Shown piece after piece: positions 21,847 to 34,400 of a stretch of DNA of 64,000 nt. Positions within the stretch are counted from its first letter, which is position 1; every line of letters starts with the position of its first letter. This stretch comes from Ophiobolus disseminans (Eukaryota; Ascomycota; Dothideomycetes; Pleosporales; Phaeosphaeriaceae). Under the pieces are notes generated by a model. The model saw only the letters and a list, made by a program, of their open reading frames with translations. It ran no database searches and was not told where the DNA came from. Both the position numbers and the translations under genes were made by a program. The stretch lies in contig MU006216.1 in assembly GCA_010093685.1 (NCBI GenBank), positions 757,065 through 821,064 of the forward strand. The letters run 5' to 3'.

Positions 21847-23230
21847 ATGGCTGGCCCAACGCCTTCTAAGGAGTGGCCCAACCGAGGACATGAGCTTATT
21901 GTGACGGCTTCTGTCATGGCCGTTCTGTCCACTTTGAGCACAATCTGGCGCGTTGCTGTCAGGTTTCGAGTGAGTCCATGGCTAAGCGTGAGCGACTGGC
22001 TGTAAGTCTTGGTGTGCGGACTGCATGTGAGACAAGTACTAACTTGATTTTTTGTGAGCCGGCAGCATGGTTGGGGGCGTGGTATGTTCTGATACCTCTA
22101 AGCTGAAGCAAGTTTAAGCTGACAGCATGCGATCAGCTTCTTAACGTCCTTGCTTGCGCATACGCCGTCGTAGCAGCCCAAGAAGGTCAAGGCCGCCTCA
22201 TGGCCGATCCTTTCTGGCTTGTTGTTGGCAACACATCCAAACAGCTGCATGTGATATTCATCTCGCAGTGTCGTACGTAGCATCCTGCACTTACCACACA
22301 TGCTACGACTGCTAACTTCGCACACTAACATATAGTGAACGTATATGCTATGTTTTTAGTAAAGTGCTCAATTTGCGCATATCTCATGGCGCTGAACTTT
22401 GGACCGAGCTACCGCATTCTCATCTGGATCTCAGTGGTTGTCGTCATTTTATGCAACTTCGTCATGATGTTGATTTTGCACTTCGCATATTGCAGACCGT
22501 ACTACTCGCGCTGGGACTTCTCGGTGCAGGGGAAATGCTGGCCTGCAGCAGTTAGCGAAGCAACTGCATATGTTCAGATCGGATCAAATATTTTTACTGA
22601 CTTAGTAAGCACATTGTATTCCGCTGCCTTTGTACCAGAGCTGACTGGTTCTAGATCTATGCTGCGGCACCGATCGTATACCTCAAAAACGTACAACTTA
22701 GCAAGCAAACCCAATGGGGCGTACGAGCGGTATTCTTGTTAGCTCTCGTGTGAGTACTCTGACCGCAACGTTCGACAAGTAAGGGCTCACCATACAACAG
22801 AGGGACCGGACTATCGATTGCTAAGATACCCATCACGTACAAGTTTCTTCGGTCCACAGAGTTGATGTGGGACGCCATCGATTTGAGCATCTGCAGTCTC
22901 AACGAAGTATGCGTCGGCATCATCATCGCCAATCTCCCGCCTCTTCGTAAAACGATTCTTGGGCTTCTGTCTAGAGTGATACCCGCCAGCTTTGCGACCA
23001 CATTGGGTGTTTCGTCGAGGAAGAACGCCAGCCAACCCCACCACTTGTCAGCGATCTACTCTTCGAAGGGCCACACAAGACTGGATAATACGGATGACAA
23101 CGAGAGCGAGCGATCTATTCTGGAGCTCGAGGACAGGAAGACCACTGGGATAACGAAGACGACCCATGTCAGCGTCCGTGACGGTGAAGCGCGGTCGCAA
23201 CACACTCGGTCGGGGATCTCACAAATGTGA
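21847..23230 (+). CDS. Fungal rhodopsin-domain seven-helix membrane protein (Pth11-like)
   Basis: Six exons, 21847-22001, 22066-22081, 22137-22272, 22336-22604, 22655-22749 and 22801-23230, sum to 366 residues with all phases consistent. The layout fits the fungal rhodopsin-like domain (PF20684): a first helix after GHELIVTASVMAVLSTL, then RVSPWLSVSDWLMVGGV, LNVYAMFLVKCSICAYLMAL, a segment ending CRPYYSRWDFSVQGKC with the conserved cysteine, SNIFTDLIYAAAPIVYL, and a last helix near LSICSLNEVCVGIIIANLPP. The C-terminal 100 residues are a polar cytoplasmic tail. Family members include Pth11-type sensors, but most are uncharacterised. Exon 2 is only 16 nt (VGGV region), which automated predictors could easily miss. 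Family call is solid; exons 2-3 are the least certain. Confidence 0.8.
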
Positions 23231-23847
23231 ACCGGCTCGATACCCTCGGAAGCTGCATGAAGGGGTTGTTGTTGGATGCTACGGGGCTAGTGCACTCATA
23301 TTTACTAAGCTCCTTCTTACACTTCCGCTGCACAGGGTCACCGCCATCTATGCTGGACATGTGGGACGGTATCGGAGTTGGGAGTGTAGATCTAGCAGCC
23401 TTTTGCGTGTTAGTATACGTTGAAACGATAGCAGTAGTTCTCATGTTTTCCGCCTGGCCATCAACATCCTGAACATGCTCAAATGATTGCTCAGGCTCAG
23501 CGAACCCACGGGTGGTTCTACGAAGGATGGATCATATCTTTTGTCGCCATACAGTTTTGAATCGCGTTGGTGGCCTCCTTTAGCATACAGTTCGGGGCCA
23601 ACATCGCGGTTATGTGTTTGTAAGGTAGATATACAGATCTCGAGCTATGCACAAAGTCAGCAGTACGTGGTCGGAATTGTGAAAATTTCAGTTAGTAGAT
23701 GTTGGGGTTGGATGGTGCTTGAGCAAGTGACGTACTAGCGTTGGATGGCACGAGCCTCGAGTGCCGGAACGCGTCTCACGGGAAAGTGCAGTCTAACATT
23801 CACGAATTGCATCCCGCCTGCCAACCCCACCGCCATGCGCAGCGTCC
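23231..23847. promoter_or_regulatory. Intergenic region upstream of SLD3
   Basis: About 620 bp between two plus-strand genes. Frames present are short and unsupported. The region must contain the SLD3 promoter and the 3' end of the rhodopsin-like gene. Confidence 0.5.
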
Positions 23848-26538
23848 ATGTCCACCTACGCGTTGCAAACCAAGACCATGCTTGATTCCGTCTCCAAAAG
23901 CCCCATACAGCTCCTGGGTCGAGCCCCCACAGCACGCGACACGCCCAAAGCGCCGCTGCCCTCGAAACGCAAGAGAGATGCAATCTGCGGCTTGGGAACC
24001 TCGGACAGGCCCTTTGCGATCAAGCCTCACCCCGGATCCCCTTACGACAAGCCCGCAACATTTGAGCCAGTACGGGTCATCGGGCGTTCACAGCTGCCTC
24101 TGACGTTCCTCGACACGACCGCAGACGAAAGTTTTGCCGCCAACACGCCCTTCTCGGCCTACATCGATGTTTTGGAGAAGGATGATGGACTCAAGAAGAA
24201 AGAAGAATGCGCGCCAAAAGTGCTCATAGCACGCTATGAGACGAAGAGGACGCTTTACGCTATAGAGAGAGTGCAGGCACGAGTTTATAGCATCTGCAGG
24301 CTCGCTAGTTGGCTCAAAGAGAAGGACGTCACTGAGCTATGGGATCCCTCAACTCTGCAGGCTTACTCGATGATGTCAAAACTGGGAGAGAGTGCGCCCT
24401 CGACCGGAGAGTGGTGGCAACACGCAACAGTGGAAACACAGCCAACGGAACGACCGACGAAACGGGCACGGATGGCAATGATGCGTACAAAGTTAGTAGT
24501 AGAACCTGCGAAAGAGGACGCAACGCACCGATTCGATAGCCCTGTCGCCTACGAAACGCAGGCCACAAATTCGATACCTGTTGACCCGGCGGACGAGCAG
24601 GCCCCACAGCCCCCGGCACCACAACAACAGCTGGAGTCGCTTGTACAGCAGTATCTAGACGCTGTATACCTGTCTAAGACATCGCTTGCCTACTTTGCAA
24701 AAGGCCCCATCACTCGAATCCGGAATGCCTTTACATCTTCTGAAGAGGGCGCGCCGTCCACTCATGAGTTGGTGACGTTTCTGCGGACAATGCTCATCAG
24801 TCCAAAGGCCAGTGAAAAGAAATACTACGAGAAGCTACCAGCAATCATAAGGGCGCTGCCACCTGTGAGCTTCTCAGACGAAGACGTTGCAGGCGCAAGC
24901 AAGGCAAAGAAGAGCAAGAAGAAGCTGAAGCTTAGTAGAGAGGGCATGTACCCCCACGAAGAAGTCCTAGTGAAGAAATGGTGGATGTCAGACGTGCTCA
25001 CTGGTGAAAACCGTGGCGATGAGACAATGGACCAACGTATCAAGAGACGGATCGGTGACCTGCGGGTTCGCGACACGCTGGCTCAATTAACGCTCATGCT
25101 TGAGGTCATTGCCCTCGAAGCCCTTTCGACATATAAGACGCCTCCAGAGGAAGAGGCTCCCAGCAATGAGACCCAGCCACATGACGATACCCAAGCCAAG
25201 CCGACGAAGCGAAAACGAAAGCTTGATGACATTGCTTTGCAGCTAGACCTCTTGTTAGACAGGCTGTGCATTTGGCATGCCACCGAGGAAGCTGGCATTC
25301 TAGACTTCGATACGAAACCGACTCAGCAGTACGATGATGCGGATGTGGACAACAACGGCGGTGCCAGTGATCGACTTCGCAGCTACTGTGTAGAAGTCAT
25401 CATCCCTTTCTATATGAACAGACTTCCAGAGCAGGCACTCATGATCAACAAGAAACTGGGTGGGCCAGCGTACACCTCGCCACCGAAACGGAAAGCCACA
25501 AAGGCACCAACGACATCGCGCAAGTCTGAAGATTCGAAAGAGCCAGAGGCAAAGAAGTCTAGGAAATCGTTGACAAGAGTAGCCACGGAGAACATGAGAC
25601 GGACGGCAGATCGCGCAACGCCTTTTTTGAGTCGGTCCGCCACCGACTCGGCGCTCTTGAAGGGCATCAAACGCGAAGGAAGTGAGGCGCCATTGTCGGC
25701 TATTCCATTCCAGCGCAGTCCTTCAAAGAACAACAGGCGATCCATGTCGCAGTTCCGACATCTGGAAGGGCGCGAGCTTGATCTTACAACACCATCAGCT
25801 GCGGTGACTGCCAAGTTGAAGCAGAAGCAGCGCGTTGAAGAAGAATTAAAGGACGCCATATTAGCGCTGAAGAAACCTAATCGCGGACGAGCTGCTGGCG
25901 GCTATGTCGAGGACCTCGAACGGCGCAGCCTTGGCCCGGCTAGCAGGTCTCGGAAACAACCAAATCCTATGAGAAAGGTGGTGAAGGATATCCAGGTGAC
26001 GGCCACGCCCAGAGTTGGTCGCAGAACCAAGGACATAGTAGAACAAACACCAAACCACCACTATCATACTGGCAATCCATTTGCTCGACTCTCCACATCT
26101 GCAGCACCTCCATCGAGCGACTTCTTCATTCCGTCGTCAGGTGCTCGCCAGCCAGCCTTCATAGTTCCCGGGACGGTGCATCGTAGCGCAACGGCCCGAC
26201 AGTTACCGCGCTCGAGTACCGGTATTGCCGAGACGCCTTCGAGAGCGCCGCACACTAAGACGTTCGAGTCAGGGTCGGCTCGACGAACGATATTTGCGAC
26301 ACCATTAAAGTCGAAGTCACTTTCAAGAGAGCAAAACTTTCCGCCAGCCTCTCTTGTTTCCGAGTCACTTGCCAAGGTGATGGATAGCTCGCCTCCTGGC
26401 ATTGCTGCCACTCCAACTAAACCCACTCGCTCACCCTCTGCTGAGCCACGTCCTACTATCTTTGCGAAACCGTCCCAGGCTGAGCAGCCTTCTATATATG
26501 CGGCGCTCGGCTGGGATGATGATGACGATATGTACTGA
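23848..26538 (+). CDS. SLD3: DNA replication initiation factor Sld3 (Treslin-type)
   Basis: A single 896-residue frame. Sld3 brings Cdc45 to the loaded Mcm2-7 helicase and, once phosphorylated by CDK, binds Dpb11 to start replication. Fungal Sld3 landmarks (PF08639) appear in order: RPFAIKPHPGSPYDKPATFE (about 53-72), VRVIGRSQLPLTFLDTT, KVLIARYETKRTLYAIERVQ, the conserved LESLVQQYLDAVYLSKTSLA (about 263), and EEVLVKKWWMSDVLTGE with basic RIKRRIGDLRVRDTLAQLTL (about 371-415). The C-terminal third is disordered, basic and rich in S/T-P sites, several matching the full CDK consensus (near residues 623, 795, 818 and 855). The terminus is acidic (WDDDDDMY). The ATG at 23848 gives the conserved spacing to the first domain. 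No intron is apparent. Confidence 0.85.
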   Translation: MSTYALQTKTMLDSVSKSPIQLLGRAPTARDTPKAPLPSKRKRDAICGLGTSDRPFAIKPHPGSPYDKPATFEPVRVIGRSQLPLTFLDTTADESFAANTPFSAYIDVLEKDDGLKKKEECAPKVLIARYETKRTLYAIERVQARVYSICRLASWLKEKDVTELWDPSTLQAYSMMSKLGESAPSTGEWWQHATVETQPTERPTKRARMAMMRTKLVVEPAKEDATHRFDSPVAYETQATNSIPVDPADEQAPQPPAPQQQLESLVQQYLDAVYLSKTSLAYFAKGPITRIRNAFTSSEEGAPSTHELVTFLRTMLISPKASEKKYYEKLPAIIRALPPVSFSDEDVAGASKAKKSKKKLKLSREGMYPHEEVLVKKWWMSDVLTGENRGDETMDQRIKRRIGDLRVRDTLAQLTLMLEVIALEALSTYKTPPEEEAPSNETQPHDDTQAKPTKRKRKLDDIALQLDLLLDRLCIWHATEEAGILDFDTKPTQQYDDADVDNNGGASDRLRSYCVEVIIPFYMNRLPEQALMINKKLGGPAYTSPPKRKATKAPTTSRKSEDSKEPEAKKSRKSLTRVATENMRRTADRATPFLSRSATDSALLKGIKREGSEAPLSAIPFQRSPSKNNRRSMSQFRHLEGRELDLTTPSAAVTAKLKQKQRVEEELKDAILALKKPNRGRAAGGYVEDLERRSLGPASRSRKQPNPMRKVVKDIQVTATPRVGRRTKDIVEQTPNHHYHTGNPFARLSTSAAPPSSDFFIPSSGARQPAFIVPGTVHRSATARQLPRSSTGIAETPSRAPHTKTFESGSARRTIFATPLKSKSLSREQNFPPASLVSESLAKVMDSSPPGIAATPTKPTRSPSAEPRPTIFAKPSQAEQPSIYAALGWDDDDDMY

Positions 26539-27441
26539 TTTTGTTTACTCCTTTTAGTTGCATAGCGAGCGCGTTGGGTTGTTGCATTTGCATGGAGCAT
26601 TGGGCGCTGCGGAACATGGCGTTGCAGAGTTGCGAAAGTATGTACATGGTTACGGAAATGACAGCCCTGTGCAAAGCCACCGGCAACAGCACATCCATCG
26701 CATAGATTGATCTTGATGCATGAAATACACCTCTGATGTCGTGCCTAGAGTGCGTTACCTGCCATGCCTGTCATACAACGGGCTTGCTCTTGGACAAGCA
26801 TGTGCGGGCAGCTTGATGCCCTGAGCCGGCGAGATTACGGCGCAATGGTACCTGGCCAGGCGGTGATCTTCGTTCGCCATGGCTTAAGTCAGCAAGATTA
26901 ACCCGCCGACACTCCGAGGCTGCGCGCGACTGCAAGCGATTTGGAAAGACGACAAGTCCAAGAAGCGACGCGTCTTTCCAGCAGCGCGCGTGTTACTTGC
27001 ATCAACAGGCATCGTCACCGGTGGTAATCCCATTCACATGAGGTTTACAGGGATCGACGGGATTGCACAGCGACCCCTTGCAGCGAGTGGAGCTAAGGTG
27101 AGATGGGGGACGAAACGGGCAAATCAGAGGCGCAGGAGGCCGTTGGGTGCCATGCAATTTGCCGGGGCCCATGCCCCAGCATGCTAGCGTCTCCTTGTTC
27201 GTGGTTGGCTGGTGCGTCCATCCGTCTAGAAAAGTGCAGTCAAGCTGAACATGTCTAGAGGCACGGGTGCGGCTCATGTCTTTCATTTCTCGAGTCCTGA
27301 GTCCTGACTTGATCCTCGGAACACATCCCACGGCGAGGAAACCCGCGACACAGCTGCTGTCGTCGTCCTCTTTCTGCTCCCCGAACATGCGCAGTCGGCC
27401 TGCAGGGTAATCTAGCCTACGGAGTGCCCAACACCGCAACC
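26539..27441. promoter_or_regulatory. Intergenic region between SLD3 and serine-rich gene
   Basis: About 900 bp between two plus-strand genes, with the second promoter near its right end. A 145-codon minus-strand frame at 27002-27439 lacks any domain and overlaps the upstream end of the next gene, so it is not called. Confidence 0.45.
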
Positions 27442-29919
27442 ATGGCCGTGGCAGCAGCAGCAGCCCGCCCCGTTCCCCATGGCCTCCCCAGCCCGCGCTC
27501 GCCGTGCCTCAGCGACGCGGCCATGATCTTGCCCGACCACCATGACCGTAGCCTCTCGCCGAACCCGTACATGGAGCGGCCACCGTCCCCGCCGGCCCTG
27601 TACACGAACATCGACTCGAGTCACGTCAAACTAGGTGCAGCACCCCAGAGCCGGCGCCGCGTTTCGCAGCAATCAAAATCTCCGCCGCTATCTGCACAGT
27701 CCTCGCGCTCCACGCTGCGCATCATGGGCGACTCAGGTGCTGCTGCCAGATATGCGCCTGTCCGCGACGATCCTCTGGCCTCGTCGCCCACCATCCAGAA
27801 TGGCCTGAGCAGCACGCCCCCCCACACCTGGACCGCGAAGGACCAGCGCAGAAGCAGCGCCGCCTCCAGCCTGCAGAGCGACGACTTCGAGAACTGGCCG
27901 GGCTTCGACAGCCACGAGACCTTTGACGACAGCGGCCTGGGCCTGGAGGAGCACGAGAAGCGCGACCAGATGGACGGCGAGCGCTGGCTCAACCGCAACA
28001 GCAGCGGGAGCGACGAGAGCGACGACCCGCAGTCCTCCGCCGCGCTGAGCAGGCGGGCAGAGATCATCTTGGCTAATGCGAAGAAGCGGCTCAACGTATG
28101 CGCGGCCCCGAGCTGAAGACCGACTGGACGCTGCTGACAATGACAGGTCATGGAGGGCAATCTGCGCGGCGCACGAGAGTCCCTGGTCGTTTCTCCCACC
28201 TTCAACACGAGAAGCCCGCCCGAACTGTCCCTGCACATCAACGCGGGGCGCGAGCGAGACCGCAGACTCTATGCCGGACTGGGCCCCATCCCCCCACGCA
28301 TGCCGTCCTTGCGGGCGTCTCCCCTCTCACCCACCAGCCCCGGCCATTCGCGCGGCTTGAGCGAGACCTCAGTGCCACTGCCCTTCTCTTCGCCGTCGTA
28401 CATGATGCGGAGCGCCACGAACAAGCGCGCGTCGAGCGCATTCGGCCACACGACGGGTCCTTGGTCGTCTGGCGGGTTTGGCCACGGCCGCTTCCCTATC
28501 AAAGAGTCCCGCAGCCACGAGGTGTTGCGCGATCCGCGACACACTCCGACCACCGCCGAGCAGCAATATCCGGTCAGAACCAGTTCGCGAAGCTCCAAGT
28601 CCCCGCCTGCGCTGGAAACGCTACTCGAGGACGAAGATGGGCCGAGAGTGCATCGCTCGACTTCGGCTGCCAGTGGGCTCCGCGACCAAATGAACGATCT
28701 AAAGGGCCGGATATCGAGTCTCAAGATGAGAGCGCAGGAGGACCAATTGCGGCGGCGAAGCATGCAAAGTCTGCGCACATCGAGTCCATTCACAAATGCG
28801 CAGGAGTGGTACTCAGGATCAGACGCTTACAATGCTGGAGGCGCCCCTGTCGCGGCAAATGCGGGTTTGGGCATCACGACCGAGTCACCTACCCAGAGAG
28901 CGCTGTTGGGGGAGGACCGCAGCGGCCCATACTCGCCTCAGACTACGTTGTCTGCGAAGCATGGCGAGAATCTGGTATCCCAGCAGGACAGTATGCACAA
29001 CATGGGCAACCAACAACCCAAATCGGCTGTCTATAACGGCACAGAAGTAAAGGACTTTGATGATCTCGAGTCATACGACGACGAGCAAGACTTTGACGAA
29101 ACAGACGAGGCCGAATTTTTGTCAGTCAACGGCGACGAAGCGGAGCAGGCAGGCGACAGTGTTTACGAGGATGCAGTGTACGAGATGGCCGCTACTGAGC
29201 GCCATGAGGACCGCGTGGATGCTTTCGACTACGAGCACTTTTTCCTCCACAGCGCCATGGGCACCTACAGTCTGGAGGGTCGCAGATCGAGTACAGGGTC
29301 TGACAGCTCCACTGCCACCACGCGACCCGTAACAGCTGTTCAGATGCAGGAGGACGATGTCAGCGTAGCGGAGAAGCGAGTATCCTACCACGCGCGCAAC
29401 CCGAGCTCCGACTCCATATCGACAGTCGCGTCCTTCGCAACGGCTGCCGAGAATCAAGATGACGATGACGAGGAGAATGAACAAATGGACCAGTTCTCCG
29501 AGCAGATTATGGCGCAGCATCAATTCGCCACATCACGGCCCATCACCTCGAACAGCTACACCTCTCTGCGATCCGACTCAGCGATCAACATGCGACGCAT
29601 GACTGGGTCTTCGCCACCCCAAACCACGATCTCGCGCGGCTCTTCCTCCCCAGCCGACCTTGCCAGCGGTCTCCAGGTCTCGAAGATATTCTCCATCCTG
29701 ACCGAGTCATCGTCACCTTCGCACGAAGAGCCACGTCTAGCACTCAGCGAGGAGGAGAAGCAGCTTATCTACAGCCTCGCCGCCAGTTTCCAACAAGTGT
29801 GCTCGAGCTTGCAACATACACACGGCGACCAATATGAGCGTAAGGCGTGGCGGCGGCGCCTCGATGAGGCAAGACGTGTATTGAATGGCGAAGAAGTCGA
29901 GGACGATGATTCTTTCTAA
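27442..29919 (+). CDS. Serine-rich conserved fungal protein of unknown function
   Basis: Two exons, 27442-28095 and 28147-29919, joined by a 51-nt intron (GTATGC donor, branch GCTGAC, GACAG acceptor), give 808 residues. The ATG at 27442 is the first in frame. Most of the protein is low-complexity and rich in Ser, Pro and Arg, likely disordered. More ordered parts are the helix RRAEIILANAKKRLNVMEGN across the splice, a coiled-coil-like stretch (LRDQMNDLKGRISSLKMRAQ, near residue 395), an acidic region (about 515-560), and a C-terminal block of about 70 residues (LSEEEKQLIYSLAASFQQVC, then KAWRRRLDEARRVLNG). I recall similar proteins loosely labelled cell-wall proline-rich, but no signal peptide is visible, so an intracellular protein seems likelier. 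Function not assigned. Confidence 0.75.
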
Positions 29920-31499
29920 CTGTCTCGCACCTGTTGCTCTTGATATATTTTGCCACCACAAAAAGCTTCACACCAACGGTAATGTCTACTACGGATTATT
30001 TCACATACTCACACGCCATATACGGCCAACCACATTATGTTTATTTCCTGATACCTCCGGCTTTCGTCTCGCCTCGGCGACTCTTTTCATTTGTTCTCCT
30101 GGGAGGTTGTTTGAATATAGGTAGATTCCGGCTTTGCATAGATACCCGGGGGGTTTGGATAAGTGTGGAGTGCAGGATTCGGTCCGGTGCATGTGGATAT
30201 GCCCTGAATGAGCTAGAGTAGCTTTAACATATTACACGCTGTCCGTTGAGCCTTGCCGTTACACGTGCACCGCCTAGACTTGGAGGTTGAAAGGCGGAGA
30301 ACGGTGGAAATGCACAGGTAGATGTAGTCTACCCCACGTCGGCCGTCACTGCGCCCTTGATCCATGAGAGCGCATCCTCGAAATGGTGGTTCAATGTTGA
30401 CAAGCTGTCAACACCCCACTACATCGTCATGGTCGGCCTCCCACGGGTTGCAGATTCTGAACTGGTATGCGTTGTCCATGTACCAAAGAGCTGCACGCGT
30501 TGCAGAGGTGCGTTGGGGCGCCGTCGCTGGGGCTGCCGCGCTGTGCGGGCGCCACGATTGGCCAATTGAGGACTGGCGGTGTGAGGGCAACGGAGATGGA
30601 GCCCACCTCGGCGCGCGCAATTGGCCTGGAGGGGGTCGCGTTTACGAGTTGAGATGCGTGGCTGGAGTGTTGGCACTCAATTGCACGGCGGGCTAGGCAG
30701 AGTCGAGCGGGTGTTGTGCAGCGCCTGAACCTGTGCTGCTTCAAGATGGCACATTCTCCCACCACACACGCGGCGAGCCATGGCATCTGCGTTCGCGCAT
30801 GCCGCTGTGCTAACCTAAAATTTTCCTCTCCTGGTCCCCGCGTCCCTTTGCCCTGCATCCGCGTCGTGTTTACATTCGTACTTTTCCATCGCATCCCGAC
30901 TTCACGTCCCCTGCGCGCCTGCACCTCCGCCTCCCCTTACCCAGACCCGCGGGTGATTGCCCCTCGACGCTCGCTGCCACACCCCTCAATTTTCGGTCTG
31001 GCCCGAGCGGCAGTGTGACGAGCTTGGATGAAACGATTTCGAGGCTCTAAGAGGTTAGAGGAGGGAGGCCATAACAAGCCGATAACGATTCCGCGACGCC
31101 AATCGAGCCGCGAGCCCTGTGACCACTCGCCTGGCTGTCCGTCTGATCTGATCTGAGCTGCACGCCGGCATTTGCTGCTCCTTCCTGTCCCTGCAGCAAC
31201 GGCGCCTGACCGACATATCGACAGTGTCTTTTGGAGCAGTTGCGCCGGACTGTAGCGCCAGTGCATCTTGAGTGAGGGCCGCTAGTGTTGCCCTCGTGTA
31301 CCACCACGCCTTGGACGAACCCTGCAGCAGAGCGCAAAGGAAGTCACCGCGCGACACGCACCGCATACTCGTCCTCTGCACCACACCTTCCGCCTCGCAA
31401 GCAACCGCCCGCCGCTCCTTCCCTGCGGTTTCGCACGCGCGCTCATGTGCCTACCTCCGCCCTGCTGCTTCTGTTCGCGCGTCTCCAAGCACCCGAACA
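29920..31499. other. Long intergenic region upstream of giant repeat-protein gene
   Basis: About 1.6 kb. Several frames of 90-180 codons on both strands overlap each other around 30.4-31.8 kb, but their composition and mutual overlap suggest GC-rich noise. The last few hundred bases are C/T-rich, as expected for a promoter and leader of the downstream gene. No RNA gene recognised. Confidence 0.45.
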
Positions 31500-34400
31500 A
31501 TGCCCGTCGCCAGCTCTCGCCCCGCCGCCGACGTCGCGCCATCTGCGAGACGAAAGACCCGGCCGCCGTCGAGGACTGGATCGACTGAAAGTGGAAGGAG
31601 CAAGAAAGCGCAGGAGGCGCATGACATGAGTGCGTGGGAGGCGAGCAGCTGCACCACTGGGGGCATAGCGGCATGGGAGTCTGAGAACGACGAGCCCGTT
31701 GCTGACATGCTCGAGGATATTTTCCATGCGCTGGATCGGCCGGGACGCCGCGACAATGGAAAGAGAAGTGGGAGCAGGAGCGCAATATCGGTATGACGAC
31801 ACCGCTTTGTTTGGTTTTCCACATTGTGGTCGCATGGACCCCGCGACTTCAGACTTCTGGGCCCATGACACGTTATACATGCTTCACTATCTGACCAAAC
31901 CTAGTTCCACCATCTTGCGACTCAGCTCCCTGCACCACCACCACAACATACACCCTCGTCACAACTTTGGAATACGTCATCGCGGACCTCTGGAAGTCCA
32001 CCACCATCCTACGATGATTCCATCACCGACCTACCGCCCGACTACACCTCTACCGATGCGCTAGCCTATGCGCAGACGCCAGAGTACACGCCATTTTCAT
32101 CCCTCAACGCTTCCATCTGCTCTAATGTCCCGAACTGCCTGCGCTTGAGCTGCGACACTTCGCCGACTTCTTCGCTCTTCTTCGACGAGAAATCGTTGTA
32201 TGTGGACATTGACTTCGGCTTCAGTGAAGAGGGTGTCCGGTCGCACGCGAAGAAAAAGGCTAACAAAAACGTTGCTAAAAAGCCAGCGACGTCAAACGCA
32301 ATCGATGACAGCGGCGACAAGAAGAAGGAAGAGGAGGCGGCTGGAAGTGGCGACGGCGCTGGCGGTGAGCCTCCCGCGGACGGAGGCGCAGGTGGGGATG
32401 GCGGAGGTGGCGGAGACAAGCCACCAGGAGATGAGGGGGATGGTGCAGGTAAGAAGAAGACCAAGAAAGAGCTCAAAGAGGAAGAACGCCTCAAGAAAGA
32501 AGAAGAAGAACGCCTTAAGAAGGAGGAGGAGGAGAGATTGGCCAAGGAAGAGGAAGAGCGCTTGGCTAAGGAGGCTGAAGAAGAAGCTGAGCGAAAGAAA
32601 AAGGAGGAAGATGAGGCGGCGGCGGCAGCGGCGGCGGAAGCATCTAGTGCGGCCAATGATCTCAGCTGGGCGGAGCCAACCACAACTACTGACGACTGGG
32701 GTTCGTTCGCGGCGACGACGACTGCGGGGAAGAAGAAGAAGGGCAAAAAGGGGAAGGTTCGCAATCTCGGCTACATGATGACACTTTGCATGACGCTAAT
32801 AGAAGATAGGCGGAGCCGACACCACCACCACCACCACCTCCACCGCCCCCAGAGCCACCGACAACATTCGACGATATCAAGTTAGACGACGTGAGTCTCG
32901 ACGACGGTGCACCTAAGATTGACATGAACTTTGGCGACTCTGGAACGGCCAAGTCGGGTTCCGGGTTTGGCCTTCCTAGTCTCGGTGGCTGGTCTTCCGG
33001 ATGGGGTTCATCAACCAAGGCGGCTGGTTGGGGATTCGACGACAGTTCGAAGACCGCAGATGGCGATGAAAACCCCTGGGACTCTTCTGATAAGAAAAAG
33101 AAGGATTCATCCGGCTTTGATTTCGACTTTGATGCATTCAAAGGGCCAACTGAAGCTGCTCCGGCAATCGTTGAAGACAAACCAGCGGAGGAGGGAGGCT
33201 GGGGCTCGGGCGCCCCTACTACCAAATCTAAGAAGAAGAAGAAAGGTGCATTAATTGAGGAGACGATACCGGAGCCAGCGCCAGAGCCAGAACCCCCAGC
33301 TCCTGAACCTGAGAAGAAGGACGAGGAGGACCCATGGTCATTCACATTTGGTGGCACAACCAAGGATAAGAAGAAAAAGAAGAAGGGAGCCGTGGAAGAG
33401 GTTCCGCCCCCTCCGCCGCCAGAACCGGAACCACCCGCAGAGCCTGAACCCGAACCTGTCCCGGAACCTGTCAAAGAGGAAGACCCATGGGGATATGCTG
33501 CGACTACCACCGTCAAGAAAGGTAAGAAGGGCAAGAAGAGTAAAGAGGAGCCTCCACCACCTCCTGTTGAGCCAGAACCCGAACCTGAACCGGTAGTGGA
33601 GCCCGAACCCGAACCGGTGCCTGATCCTGAGCCAGAACCAGTCAAGGAAGAGCCAGCCGTCGATCCTTTTGCGGGCCTCAGCAAGTCGCAAAAGAAAAAA
33701 CTTCAACAAAAGATGAAAGAAGACGCCAAAGCCAAGGAAGAAGAAGACGCTAAACGTAAAGAGGAGGAAGATGCGGCTGAGAAAATCCGGCTTGAAGAGG
33801 AAGCTGAGGCCGAGCGTATTCGCCTGGAAGAAGAGGAGGTTGAGAAGAAACGAATTGAGGAAGAAGAGGCGGCAGCGGCTGCAACAGCGGCTGCAGAAGC
33901 TGATAAGAAGAAGGAGGATCTCTGGGGCGATTCTTGGGGAGCACCAGCGACCACCACAAAGAAGAAGAAAGGCAAGAAGAGCAAAGACGAACCCAAGGTT
34001 GAAGAGCCTCCGCCACCTGAGCCTGAACCACTGATTGAACCAGAGCCCAGTCCGCCAGCGGAAGAGAAGAAAGCTGACGGTTGGGACGATTGGGGTGCAA
34101 CCCCTGCAACGACGAAGAAGAGCAAAAAGAGTAAGAAGGGGGCCGCTGCCGTACTTCCAGAACCTGAACCCGAACCCGAACCCATTGTTGAACCCGAACC
34201 CGAACCAGAGCCAGAACCTGAACCTGAACCGGAGCCTGCTCAAGATGAGGAGAAAAACGAGGGTGGAGACTGGGGATTCAGCTCAATATGGGGTGGAGGT
34301 AAGAAGAAGAAGAAGGGCAGGAACGCGGACTCAGAACAGCCACCAGAGCCAGCATTCCCAGAGCCGCTTGCAATCGAAGCTGCTGCGCAGGAACCGGATG

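Noticed and set aside
16382..23230. Secondary-metabolite gene cluster around the GMC oxidoreductase
   Set aside because: No polyketide or peptide synthase, terpene cyclase, cytochrome P450 or dedicated transporter is present nearby.
27002..27439. 145-codon minus-strand frame upstream of the serine-rich gene
   Set aside because: No domain, and lies in the likely promoter of the plus-strand gene.
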